From Streptomyces beihaiensis (GTDB lineage Bacteria; Actinomycetota; Actinomycetes; Streptomycetales; Streptomycetaceae): DNA of 62,476 bases. Position numbers and translations under genes: made by a program. Within the stretch, counting starts at the first letter, position 1. Every line of letters starts with the position of its first letter. The notes beneath the pieces were generated by a model. That model saw only the letters and a list, made by a program, of their open reading frames with translations, had not been told where the DNA came from and ran no database searches. This document shows, piece after piece, positions 1 to 7,616 of this stretch. The stretch spans positions 1 through 62,476 of the forward strand of contig NZ_JAPHNL010000168.1 of assembly GCF_026274175.1 (NCBI RefSeq), written 5' to 3'.

Positions 1-261
1 GTCGACGTCGACGCGCAGGCCGCAGAACTCCGCCCAGCCGACGACGTGTTCGAGCGGGACGCCCTCGCTGCGCCGCCGCACCATGGCGGTCAGCTCGGCC
101 GGGCCACGGGCCGAGGCGAGCAGGACACGCGCCTCGTCCTCCGCGAAGACGCAGCCAGCGCCCCGCAGGGCCGCGACGACGGAGGATTCGGTGGACGATC
201 CGGCCGAGGATTCGGCGGAGAAGGGGAACTCGGAGGGCCTTGCTGACGGGGAGTCCGACAT
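1..261 (-). CDS. PrmC/HemK-type protein-(glutamine-N5) methyltransferase, N-terminal part only
   Basis: Only the first 87 codons are present; the gene runs off the left edge. The start is the ATG whose complement ends at 261, and the frame stays open to base 1. After a Ser-rich leader the protein has a helical segment with GCVFAEDEAR, then PAELTAMVRRR and PLEHVVGWAEF. The last segment resembles the N-terminal domain of PrmC/HemK enzymes, which methylate glutamine in GGQ motifs of release factors. The catalytic NPPY motif would lie outside the window, so substrate and activity cannot be judged. Actinobacteria also carry a second, less characterised PrmC-like paralogue, and this Ser-rich leader fits that group. 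Confidence 0.7.
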   Translation of the reverse strand, partial: MSDSPSARPSEFPFSAESSAGSSTESSVVAALRGAGCVFAEDEARVLLASARGPAELTAMVRRRSEGVPLEHVVGWAEFCGLRVDVD

Positions 262-594
262 GAACGGATGAAACCTCTCGGGACACCGATGAGGCTCCCG
301 GGCCGCCGGACGGCCGCCGACGCGCTCAGCAGGAGCGGTGCGTGCGTGCGCCGGGCGAAGGGAGCCGCCGACCTGGTACTGCGGTGATCGGGCCCACCTC
401 CTCGTGCCGTCGTCGCGTGGCTTCGTGGCTTCGTCCGAGCGTCTTCGACACCGTCAGTGACGGCGCCCGCTCGGCCCGGTCACACTACCCCACCGGACCC
501 CTGCCCGGCGGGACCGCCCCGGCCGGCCCTCGACTGTGCTGTCCAGGCGACATACCGTGTAGTAAGTGGTGGAATCGGAGAGCTGGGGGCCGTC
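262..594. other. Intergenic region upstream of the slipin gene
   Basis: No convincing gene lies in these 333 bases. A 13-bp palindrome, CCGTCA-G-TGACGG, lies at 451-463 and could be a protein-binding site. The stretch before the slipin start is locally less GC-rich (CATACCGTGTAGTAAG, about 551-566) and is the likeliest promoter area. I cannot assign -35 and -10 boxes with confidence. Confidence 0.4.
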
Positions 595-1560
595 ATGGTC
601 CAAGAAATCGTGGTCGCGATCGTCGCGGCGGTGTCGGTCTGCCTGCTGCTCCTGGCGGCTTCCGCGCGCGTGGTGAAGCAGTACGAGCGCGGGGTCGTCT
701 TCCGGCTCGGCCGGATGCACGGGGTGCGCGAACCGGGGTTGACCATGATCCTTCCGGCCGTTGACCGGTTGCGGAAGGTGAACATGCAGATCGTGACGAT
801 GCCCATCCCCGCCCAGGAAGGCATCACGCGGGACAACGTCACGGTGCGGGTGGACGCGGTCGTGTACTTCAAGGTCGTCGACGCGCCGAACGCGGTGATC
901 CAGGTGGAGGACTACCAGTTCGCGGTGTCCCAGATGGCGCAGACGTCGCTGCGGTCGATCATCGGCAAGAGCGACCTGGACGACCTGCTGTCGAACCGGG
1001 AGAAGCTCAACCAGGGGCTCGAGTTGATGATCGACAGCCCGGCCGTAGGGTGGGGCGTGCAGATCGACCGGGTCGAGATCAAGGACGTGTCGCTGCCGGA
1101 GACCATGAAGCGGTCGATGGCGCGGCAGGCGGAGGCCGACCGTGAGCGCCGGGCGCGCGTCATCAACGCGGACGCGGAACTCCAGGCGTCGAAGAAGCTC
1201 GCCGAGGCGGCCAAGGCCATGGCGGCCACGCCGTCGGCGCTGCAACTGCGGTTGCTGCAGACCGTGGTGGCGGTCGCGGCCGAGAAGAACTCGACGCTCG
1301 TGCTGCCCTTCCCGGTCGAGTTGCTGCGCTTCCTCGAACGGGCCCAGCAGAGCCCGCCGGTGGGGTCGACGCCGTCGGCCGTGGCGGCCACGTCGACCGA
1401 GCCGGAGCCGGCCGCTGGGGAGGAGCCCGCCCTCGCGCCGGAGCCGGGGCAGACCGAGGAACCCGCCATCGCGCCGGAGCCGGGGCAGACCGAGGAACCC
1501 GCGCTCGAGCCGGGCCCGCCGGGGGCCGGGGGCCGGTCGTCGCCGCCCGGCGGCCTCTGA
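595..1560 (+). CDS. Slipin (SPFH/stomatin/prohibitin-family membrane protein)
   Basis: Membrane-anchored SPFH protein of 321 residues, thought by family to scaffold membrane microdomains or support membrane quality control. A hydrophobic segment covers about residues 4-22. The stomatin core follows, with KQYERGVVFRLGR, PGLTMILPAVD and the TRDNVTVRVDAVVYF stretch. A charged helical region (RQAEADRERRARVINAD) is the family's usual coiled-coil. I chose the ATG at 595 over an upstream in-frame start because it begins directly at the membrane segment and follows a GGGGG ribosome-binding run. The C-terminal tail is unusual: Pro/Glu-rich with 12-residue repeats. The NfeD partner often found with slipins is not adjacent. 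Confidence 0.88.
   Translation: MVQEIVVAIVAAVSVCLLLLAASARVVKQYERGVVFRLGRMHGVREPGLTMILPAVDRLRKVNMQIVTMPIPAQEGITRDNVTVRVDAVVYFKVVDAPNAVIQVEDYQFAVSQMAQTSLRSIIGKSDLDDLLSNREKLNQGLELMIDSPAVGWGVQIDRVEIKDVSLPETMKRSMARQAEADRERRARVINADAELQASKKLAEAAKAMAATPSALQLRLLQTVVAVAAEKNSTLVLPFPVELLRFLERAQQSPPVGSTPSAVAATSTEPEPAAGEEPALAPEPGQTEEPAIAPEPGQTEEPALEPGPPGAGGRSSPPGGL
1420..1515 (+). repeat. In-gene 36-bp tandem repeat encoding a Pro/Glu-rich tail
   Basis: Two full copies and one partial copy of a 36-bp unit encode EEPALAPEPGQT, EEPAIAPEPGQT and EEPALEPG at the C-terminus of the slipin. The unit keeps the reading frame, so changes in copy number would lengthen or shorten the tail without breaking the protein. 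Confidence 0.85.
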
Positions 1561-1713
1561 CGCCCGGCGTTTTCGGCTGGGCCCGAAAGGACTTGCCCGG
1601 GTGGCCGGTGGGCGCGGAGGCTGATGAGCGTGCCGCCGTGCGGCGTACGGGGGTGTAGTGCGGCGTCCGGGGGTGCGGTCGAGGTGCCTGACGGCCGGGT
1701 GGGAGCTCTGGCG

Positions 1714-2730
1714 TCAGCCGGTGCCGGGGGCCGCACCCTCCAGAAGAGCCCGCCCCAGCGGAGTGAGCGTGTGCAGGACGTGTGCTCCGGCACGGGTACT
1801 GGCGGCCAGACGCGCGCCCCGCAGGGTCGCGACATGGGTGCTGGCCGAGGCCGCCGACACGCCGAGGCGGCCCGCGAGTTCGCCGGTGGTGGCGCCGTCG
1901 GTCAGCGCGCCGAGGACGCGGGCGCGGGTCTGGCCCAGTAGTCCGGCGAGCGCCTCCTCGGCGGTGTCGCGCGCGCTGTGCTCGAGTACCGGGGCGTGGT
2001 CGACGGGGTAGACGACAACCGGCGGCAGGCCGGGGTCCGCGGTGGTGACGGGGGTGGCCCAACAGAAGAACGACGGCACGAGACGCAGTCCCCGGCCGTC
2101 GAGGCGGAGGTCCTTGTCGGCGGGGTACGGGGCGCTCAGCACCGGTGGGGCCCAGCGCAGGGCCGGGCGCAGCGACGCGAGGAGCGCGTCGACGCCGTCC
2201 GCGCACAGGGCTCGGGCGCGGCGGGCGCGGTCCAGTTCGAAGAGCCGGTCGACCCCGGTCCAGTCCGGTGCGATGACGGCGTCGTGCAACGCCCTCAGCA
2301 GTTCGACGAGTTCGGTGCGCCGCGCCGGGTCGGCGTCGGCCAGGGAGTGGGCCCAGGACGGCAAGGGCCGGAGCTGATGCGTCAGGCGCAGCTGTCGGGA
2401 GATCTGCTCGCGCGGTGTGGCGCGCACCGCTTCGAGTCCCTCGGAGAGGCCGCGGCCCGCGGCGGCGGGGGTGAGGAAGTCGGGGAAGTACAGGGCGCCC
2501 GGGGCGATCCGCCCCAGCAGGCGTGCCGCCGGGACGAGGCCCTGCTCGTGCAGGACGGTGCGGGCGGTGCGGGTCCATACACGGTAGACGGGGCCGCTGT
2601 GGCGGCAGGGGCGCGGCTCGGTCAGCTGCTGGATGGCCAGGACCAGTTCCCACAGCGGGTCGGGCCGGTCGGCGATGTGGACGCGGGCCAGGTCCCGCTC
2701 GGTGAAATGGATGCGCAGCAGCCCGCCCAT
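1714..2730 (-). CDS. ArsR-like winged-helix regulator (DUF5937 type)
   Basis: Protein of 338 residues. The last ~90 residues contain a helix-turn-helix of the ArsR kind (ALTDGATTGELAGRL, then GVSAASASTHVATLR) followed by a short wing. The long N-terminal part, beginning with an IHFTERDLARVHIA stretch, matches what I recall of the actinobacterial DUF5937 family. It has no recognisable metal-binding cysteines, so a metal-sensing role is not supported. The gene sits alone between the slipin gene (convergent) and the MarR gene (same strand, 215 bp away). The target is unknown. Confidence 0.75.
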   Translation of the reverse strand: MGGLLRIHFTERDLARVHIADRPDPLWELVLAIQQLTEPRPCRHSGPVYRVWTRTARTVLHEQGLVPAARLLGRIAPGALYFPDFLTPAAAGRGLSEGLEAVRATPREQISRQLRLTHQLRPLPSWAHSLADADPARRTELVELLRALHDAVIAPDWTGVDRLFELDRARRARALCADGVDALLASLRPALRWAPPVLSAPYPADKDLRLDGRGLRLVPSFFCWATPVTTADPGLPPVVVYPVDHAPVLEHSARDTAEEALAGLLGQTRARVLGALTDGATTGELAGRLGVSAASASTHVATLRGARLAASTRAGAHVLHTLTPLGRALLEGAAPGTG

Positions 2731-2945
2731 GCGCGATGCCCCCTCGTGTTCCCCCTGCCGGTCACTTCGCAGGGTTCCCGTCCGGACGCCGGTTTGTCAC
2801 GTGTTCGGCTGAGCTTTTCGCCGTCGTGGCATCCGCCCGGGGGCCGTCAGGGTGGCATTTCGGCCGTGTCGCGGTCAGCGCGCGACGGCGCACGGTCCGT
2901 GACCGGTCGCGAAGTCGCCTCCGATCGCCTACGCCGGGTCGCCGC

Positions 2946-3401
2946 TCACGCCCTCACCAGGCGTTCGAGGAGCACCGCGGCATCGGCGAGGGCGCGCCTC
3001 TCGTCGGCGTCGAGCTCGGTGGCGAGTGCCTGCGCGAGCCAGCCGTGTTTGGCGGCGCGTACGGAGTCGAGGACGGCGCGCCCCGCGTCGGTGATGGAGA
3101 CGACGGACTGGCGGCCGTCGTCCGGGTCGGGCGCGCGGGTCACGAGGCCGCGCTCCTCCAGTGCGCCGACCGTGAGGCGCATCGACTGCGGCCGTACGTA
3201 CTCCGAGCGGGCGAGGGCCGCCGTGGTGGCCGGGCCCTCCATGCCGAGGCGCGCCAGGACGGTGCGCTGCGTGGGCGTGAGGAGGCTGTCCGGCGACGCG
3301 CTGCGCAGCCTGCGCGAGAGCCTCCCGACGACGGTGGCGAGGTCGGTCGCGATGCGCTCGGCGGCCGGTTCACCTGCCGGGTGTCCCTGCGTTCCTGACA
3401 T
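2946..3401 (-). CDS. MarR-family transcriptional regulator
   Basis: Protein of 151 residues, typical for MarR dimers. The winged-helix core reads LTPTQRTVLARL, then TAALARSEYVRPQSM (recognition helix) and GLVTRAPDPDDGRQ (wing with the family's DxR-like motif). I start it at 3401 because that ATG is preceded by GGTGGG at good spacing; an earlier in-frame ATG at 3470 lacks this. Upstream, near 3433-3440, lies the 8-bp palindrome CTTGCAAG in a locally AT-rich stretch, a plausible autoregulatory site. No target gene is obvious; the nearest neighbour is the TetR gene. Confidence 0.85.
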   Translation of the reverse strand: MSGTQGHPAGEPAAERIATDLATVVGRLSRRLRSASPDSLLTPTQRTVLARLGMEGPATTAALARSEYVRPQSMRLTVGALEERGLVTRAPDPDDGRQSVVSITDAGRAVLDSVRAAKHGWLAQALATELDADERRALADAAVLLERLVRA

Positions 3402-3509
3402 CTGCCCACCGTACGATTTGAGCAGGTATCCTTGCAAGTTTTCCTTAGTATTTACCCGAGGAGGTCCCACGGGTTCAGGGAACCGGGCAGCCGGGAACCG
3501 GCTGCGGGT

Positions 3510-4139
3510 CTACCCGTCGATCGCCCCGAGCAGCGCCCGCGCGCACAGGTCGCGCACCTGCGCGCGGGACAGTTCGGGCTCGTCCAGCCAGTCGAGGCAG
3601 ACGGCGACGAGGAAGGCCAGCCATCCGCGTACCGCGAGCCGCAGGGCCGGCTGGTGCGCCAGTCGGTCGGCCATGCGCGGGTCGGCGGCGAGGGCCGCCA
3701 TGATCTGCCGCTCGTGCGCGGCGAGCCCCTCGCGGTACACCGTGCGCACGGTCGGGTCACCGGCCGCCTCCGCACGGTGGAACGCCCGGAAGCCCTGGGC
3801 GTGCGAGGCGACGTACTCCAGAAACGTGTCGAGCCCGGTGCCCAGCTGATCGAGGACCGGAACGCCGGGGACCGCGGCGGTCAGCCGCAGCATGCGCTCG
3901 CTCTCGCGCCGCACGACCGCGGCGAAGAAGTCCCGTTTCGTCGGGAAGTAGTGGTACAGGAGACCTCGTGAGACTCCCGCGATCTCCGCGACCTGCTCGA
4001 TCCACACGTCGTCGTACGGGTTCTGGGCGAACAGTCTGGCGCCCACGGACAGCAGCTGCTGCCTGCGCTCCTGCGTGCTGAGCCGACGCCTGGCGGGCCG
4101 CTCCCCTCTCGCCCCCGCTCCCCCTCGCTCCGCCGCCAT
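3510..4139 (-). CDS. TetR/AcrR-family regulator, BM3R1-like, divergent from the P450 gene
   Basis: Protein of 209 residues. The N-terminal helix-turn-helix lies at about residues 40-65: IEQVAEIAGVSRGLLYHYF, then TKRDFF, with the classic Y-HYF signature. The C-terminal helical domain is the usual ligand-binding and dimerisation part. The gene is divergently placed from a stand-alone CYP102-like P450. In Bacillus megaterium the fatty-acid hydroxylase CYP102A1 is repressed by the TetR-family protein BM3R1, so the arrangement suggests control of the P450 by a fatty acid or xenobiotic. That role is inference; the family assignment is secure. Confidence 0.87.
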   Translation of the reverse strand: MAAERGGAGARGERPARRRLSTQERRQQLLSVGARLFAQNPYDDVWIEQVAEIAGVSRGLLYHYFPTKRDFFAAVVRRESERMLRLTAAVPGVPVLDQLGTGLDTFLEYVASHAQGFRAFHRAEAAGDPTVRTVYREGLAAHERQIMAALAADPRMADRLAHQPALRLAVRGWLAFLVAVCLDWLDEPELSRAQVRDLCARALLGAIDG

Positions 4140-4156
4140 GGCCGCACCTTACTGGA

Positions 4157-4172
4157 TGTGCGACCGCTTGCT
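4157..4172. promoter_or_regulatory. Possible TetR-type operator near the TetR gene start
   Basis: On the minus strand the 10-mer AAGCGGTCGC (complement of 4160-4169) occurs just upstream of the TetR gene. The same 10-mer forms most of the near-palindrome upstream of the acyl-CoA dehydrogenase operon at 54513-54522. Such AAGCG-NN-CGCTT sequences are typical of actinobacterial TetR-family fatty-acid regulators. This copy is only half-symmetric. Confidence 0.4.
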
Positions 4173-4211
4173 TGACGCCGGTTCAACGGCGGGACCACAC
4201 TGAGACGATTA

Positions 4212-4248
4212 TTGAATCGACGTCTAACAACGCCGCTGATCGACTCAA
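4212..4248. promoter_or_regulatory. Inverted repeat upstream of the P450 gene
   Basis: Arms TTGAATCGA (4212-4220) and TCGACTCAA (4240-4248) pair with one mismatch around a 19-base spacer. The repeat lies 23 bases before the P450 start in the divergent intergenic region, a suitable place for repressor binding. No experimental analogue is known to me. Confidence 0.4.
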
Positions 4249-4270
4249 CGGGCCGGGCGGCACAGGGGAG

Positions 4271-5755
4271 ATGGCCACGATGGCAGCGCAGGCGACACAG
4301 GCGGCGGACCCGGCGCTGCCGCGGGGGTTCCGCAGCGCGGAACAGGGCTGGCCGCACCTGGAGCGCATCCCGCATCCGCCGCGTCGCCTCCCGGTGATCG
4401 GCGACGCGCTCGGCTCCAACGTCCGAACGCCGGTGCAGGATTCGATGCGGATCGCCGCGCGGCTCGGTCCGATCTTCCGCCGCAAGGGATTCGGCAAGGA
4501 GATCGTGTTCGTGTGGGGCGCGGACCTGGCGGCGGAGATGGCCGACGAGACGCGGTTCGCCAAGCATGTCGGGCTCGGCGTGGCCAATCTGCGGCCGATG
4601 GCGGGCGACGGCCTGTTCACCGCGTACAACCACGAGCCCAACTGGCAGCTGGCGCACGACATCCTGGCCCCGGGCTTCAGCCGTGAGGCGATGGCGGGCT
4701 ACCACGCGTTGATGCTCGACGTGGCCGGGCGCCTCACGGACGCGTGGGACGCGAGCGAGGCGGCCGGGCGGGCCGTGGACGTGCCGGGCGACATGACGAA
4801 ACTGACCCTGGAGACGATCGCGCGCACCGGTTTCGGCTACGACTTCGGTTCGTTCGAGCGGGACTTCGAGCGCGAGGGGCCGCATCCGTTCGTGTCGGCG
4901 ATGGTGGGCGCGCTGTCGTTCGCACAGCGCCGCAACGTGGTGCCGCCTTTGCTGACACCGGTTCTGCTGCGCGGCGCGCAGCGGCGCAACGCGGCCCACC
5001 GGGCCTATCTCGACCGTGCCGTCGACGAGGTGATCGCGACGCGCCGTGAAGCCGGCGGCGGGCCCGGCGACCTGCTCGACCGCATGCTGGAGGTGGCGCA
5101 CCCGGAGACGGGCGAGCGGCTCGCCCCGGAGAACATCCGCCGCCAGGTCATCACGTTCCTGGTGGCCGGCCACGAGACGACCTCCGGCGCCCTGTCGTTC
5201 GCGCTGCACCACCTGGCGCAGGACAGGGCGGTGCTCACGCGGGCCCAGGAGGAGGTCGACCGGGTCTGGGGCGCGGTGGAGGTGCCCGCCTACGAGCAGG
5301 TCGCCAAGTTGCGGTATGTGCGACGGGTGCTCGACGAGGCGCTGCGGCTGTGGCCGACGGCTCCGGCGTACGCGCGCGAGGCGGTGGCCGACACGACGTT
5401 GGGCGGGGCGCATCCGATGCGGCGGGGCGCGTGGGCGCTGGTGCTCACCGCGATGCTGCACCGCGATCCGGCGGCGTGGGGCCCGCATCCGGAGGTCTTC
5501 GACCCCGACCGGTTCACGCCGCAGGCCGTCCGGGCCCGCCCCGCCCATGTGTTCAAGCCGTTCGGTACGGGCGCGCGGGCGTGCATCGGCAGGCAATTCG
5601 CCCTGCACGAGGCCCTGCTGACGCTGGGTCTGCTGCTGCGGCGCTACGACATCGAGCCGGAGCCCGGCTACCGGTTGCAGATCTCCGAGCGGCTCACGCT
5701 GATGCCGCGCGGGCTGCGGCTGCGTCTGACGCGCCGTTCCCCCGCCACCGGGTGA
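4271..5755 (+). CDS. Stand-alone CYP102-like cytochrome P450 (heme domain only)
   Basis: Monooxygenase of 494 residues. The oxygen-binding I-helix motif AGHETTSG is at about 299-306, the ExxR helix (EALRLWP) near 356, and the heme loop FGTGARACIGRQFALHE has its cysteine at 438. GLFTAYNHEPNWQLAHDIL and FSREAMAGYHALMLD closely resemble the heme domain of P450 BM3, a fatty-acid hydroxylase. Unlike BM3 the protein ends after the heme domain: no flavodoxin or reductase part follows here or in the next gene, so it must use separate redox partners. I recall S. coelicolor CYP102B1 having the same design. Start 4271 follows a GGGGAG ribosome-binding site. The substrate is inferred to be a fatty acid. 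Confidence 0.9.
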   Translation: MATMAAQATQAADPALPRGFRSAEQGWPHLERIPHPPRRLPVIGDALGSNVRTPVQDSMRIAARLGPIFRRKGFGKEIVFVWGADLAAEMADETRFAKHVGLGVANLRPMAGDGLFTAYNHEPNWQLAHDILAPGFSREAMAGYHALMLDVAGRLTDAWDASEAAGRAVDVPGDMTKLTLETIARTGFGYDFGSFERDFEREGPHPFVSAMVGALSFAQRRNVVPPLLTPVLLRGAQRRNAAHRAYLDRAVDEVIATRREAGGGPGDLLDRMLEVAHPETGERLAPENIRRQVITFLVAGHETTSGALSFALHHLAQDRAVLTRAQEEVDRVWGAVEVPAYEQVAKLRYVRRVLDEALRLWPTAPAYAREAVADTTLGGAHPMRRGAWALVLTAMLHRDPAAWGPHPEVFDPDRFTPQAVRARPAHVFKPFGTGARACIGRQFALHEALLTLGLLLRRYDIEPEPGYRLQISERLTLMPRGLRLRLTRRSPATG

Positions 5756-5828
5756 TCTTCGCCTGACCTGCCGGTGCGCTCCCCGCCGCCGCGCGCCCAT
5801 TGTCAGACCCGTGCGCGAGAGTGGGGGC

Positions 5829-6083
5829 ATGAACGGGACCACGAAGACCGGACAGCACTCCAGGAACCACGAGTTGGCGGCGGCGCAGGCCTGTCTGCGC
5901 CTGCTGCACACGGCACGCGCGGCGCTGTGCCCCGACGAGCCGCCCGGCACCGCGGCCGTGCTCAGCGGCCCCATCGCCGAGGCCGACGAGGCCCTGCGCC
6001 GAGCGGGCCTCGCGGGCAACGAGGCGTGGCTGCTCGACCGGATCTACGACCTGGGCCTTGCGCCCGAGCCTCGATCGTCCTGA
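5829..6083 (+). CDS. Small hypothetical protein
   Basis: Eighty-four residues, soluble and mostly helical in composition (HELAAAQACLRLLHTAR, then EADEALRRAGLAGNEAWLL). No motif was recognised. Coding support comes from the G/C-rich third positions, a GTGGGGGC ribosome-binding stretch before the ATG, and its neat fit between the P450 and the acetyltransferase on the same strand. I know of no function. Confidence 0.6.
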   Translation: MNGTTKTGQHSRNHELAAAQACLRLLHTARAALCPDEPPGTAAVLSGPIAEADEALRRAGLAGNEAWLLDRIYDLGLAPEPRSS

Positions 6084-6126
6084 CGGCCGGCCCGGTCGGC
6101 GCGGCACGTCGAGGACACTGGTCGGC

Positions 6127-6936
6127 ATGGATCGCACCCGCACCGACGCCTACCTGGACCGCATCGGCGTGCCGCGCCCCGCCGCCGCCACCGACGACGC
6201 GCTGCGCGCCCTGCACCTGGCGCATCTGCGCACCGTGCCGTTCGAGAACCTCTCCGTGCACTTGGGCGAGGAGATCACGCTCGACTCCGACGCCCTGGTC
6301 GCCAAGGTGGTGGAGCGGCGGCGCGGCGGCTTCTGCTACGAGCTCAACGGCGCGTTCGCCGCGCTGCTCGATGCGCTCGGGTTCGGGGTGACGCTGCTCC
6401 AGGCGCGCGTGGCGGGAGAGGACGGCGGGTTCGGCATTCCCTATGACCATCTGGCGCTGCGCGTGCGGTCCTCGGAGGGGACCACGTGGCTCGCGGACGT
6501 CGGGTTCGGCACGCACTGCCACTATCCGCTGGTCATGGACGAGCGGGGTGACCAGCGCGACCCGGGCGGCGTCTTCCGCGTCGAGGACGTGGGCGAAGGC
6601 GGGCCGGGCGGCGGCTGTGGGGATCTGCTCGTGCGGCGCGACGGAGTACCGCAGTACCTGGTCGAGCCGCGGCCGCGGTCGCTGCGCGACTTCGAGGTGG
6701 GCTCCTGGTACCACCGCACCTCGCCCGCCTCGCACTTCACGCGGTCCCTGGTCTGTTCCCGGCTCACCGACGACGGCAGGATCACCCTCAGCGGCCATAC
6801 GCTCACCACGACGGCCGGCGGCGAGCGCATCGTGACGGAGCTGGTCGACGACGCCGACGTACTGAGGGCGTACGACCAGCACTTCGGCATCGTCCTCGAC
6901 CGCCTTCCCCCTGATCCGGCCGCCGCACAGGGCTGA
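6127..6936 (+). CDS. Arylamine N-acetyltransferase
   Basis: Cytosolic enzyme of 269 residues that transfers acetyl from acetyl-CoA to arylamines or hydrazines. The catalytic triad is visible: Cys70 in RRGGFCYELN, His108 in YDHLAL and Asp124 in LADVGFG, at the spacing normal for the family. PFENLSVHLG near residue 38 is a further family signature. The length is typical. In actinomycetes NATs can act in xenobiotic detoxification or as amide synthases in natural-product pathways; nothing next to this gene indicates the latter. Confidence 0.92.
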   Translation: MDRTRTDAYLDRIGVPRPAAATDDALRALHLAHLRTVPFENLSVHLGEEITLDSDALVAKVVERRRGGFCYELNGAFAALLDALGFGVTLLQARVAGEDGGFGIPYDHLALRVRSSEGTTWLADVGFGTHCHYPLVMDERGDQRDPGGVFRVEDVGEGGPGGGCGDLLVRRDGVPQYLVEPRPRSLRDFEVGSWYHRTSPASHFTRSLVCSRLTDDGRITLSGHTLTTTAGGERIVTELVDDADVLRAYDQHFGIVLDRLPPDPAAAQG

Positions 6937-6963
6937 CCCACCCGCGCCCCGCCTGGTTATGCT
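6934..6963 (+). promoter_or_regulatory. Possible promoter ahead of the broken dehydrogenase/DUF2264 pair
   Basis: TGACCC (6934-6939) and TATGCT (6958-6963) are separated by 18 bases, an acceptable pair for the main vegetative sigma factor. Just downstream GAGCG-AAG-CGCTC forms a short inverted repeat that could be an operator. Confidence 0.35.
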
Positions 6964-7059
6964 GCCGCGGAACCGTTGAGCGAAGCGCTCGGACGGACAC
7001 CGGGAGCGAGGGGGCCACCAGCATGCGCGAACCGGTCGGGCTCGGGCGGCAGCGGATCG

Positions 7060-7616
7060 GTGTCCGGGGTCACGGTCCGCGGCGACGTGGAGGAACTGGC
7101 GTGCTGCGGCCCGCCTCGCGGCAGCGGCGCACGCCGCCGGTTCGGTGTGCGGGCGCGCCACCGACGCCTGCGCACCGCCGGTCGCCGAGCACACGCTCAC
7201 CCTGAACCTTCCGCCAGACGCGTCCTGGAGCGGGTCCGCGCGTTCCTCGGCGGCCGAATGCGCGCGCCGTGGCCACACACCCCGCACGTGGTGGCCGGCT
7301 GCCGCGGCACGGTCGGCATCCTGTCTGTGCCGCCGACCGGCCGCCGAGCGGCGCGTCGATTCGGTGGCGCCGCCGGAACCGGCCGCGCGCGGCGCCCTGT
7401 CGAGCCGGCACGCGCCGCTGCCGTCCGCCACGTGCGGGCCGTGTCCCGGCGGTCCTCGACAGGACGGACACCGAAGTGCTGCGCCGCCCGACCACCCGGC
7501 GCGGGCGCGCGAGCGGACGGCTCGCCGGCACGGCCGTCGGCGAGGTGGCGCGGTGGGCCGCGGGCGACGGTTTCGCCCATCCCGTACGACGCGAGAGACT
7601 GGGGTTCCTGGCATGA
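7060..7616 (+). pseudogene. Decayed D-isomer-specific 2-hydroxyacid dehydrogenase
   Basis: Pieces of one dehydrogenase occur in order but in three different frames. First comes RLAAAAHAAGSV ... PVAEHTLTL (about 7112-7200), the end of the catalytic domain and hinge. Next is GTVGILSVPPTGRR (from about 7310), a damaged NAD-binding GxxGxxG loop. Last come AVLDRTDTEVL and VGEVARWAAGDGFAHPVRRE, ending at the TGA at 7616. The whole is about half the usual length, so there are internal deletions as well as frameshifts. The stop overlaps the ATG of the DUF2264 gene (ATGA), showing the two were once translationally coupled. The upstream boundary is approximate. Confidence 0.75.

Noticed and set aside
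1163-2653. Long minus-strand frame overlapping the slipin and the ArsR-like gene
   Set aside because: The Arg/Pro-rich translation has no family pattern, while both overlapping genes read as real proteins in other frames.
3881-6019. Very long minus-strand open frame (over 700 codons) antisense to the P450 gene
   Set aside because: It is a GC-bias shadow: Arg/Pro/His-rich with no domain, and the opposite strand has a clearly conserved P450. The same applies to long antisense frames at 24327-26615, 30668-32617 and 34940-36832 and to the plus-strand frame at 57465-59426.
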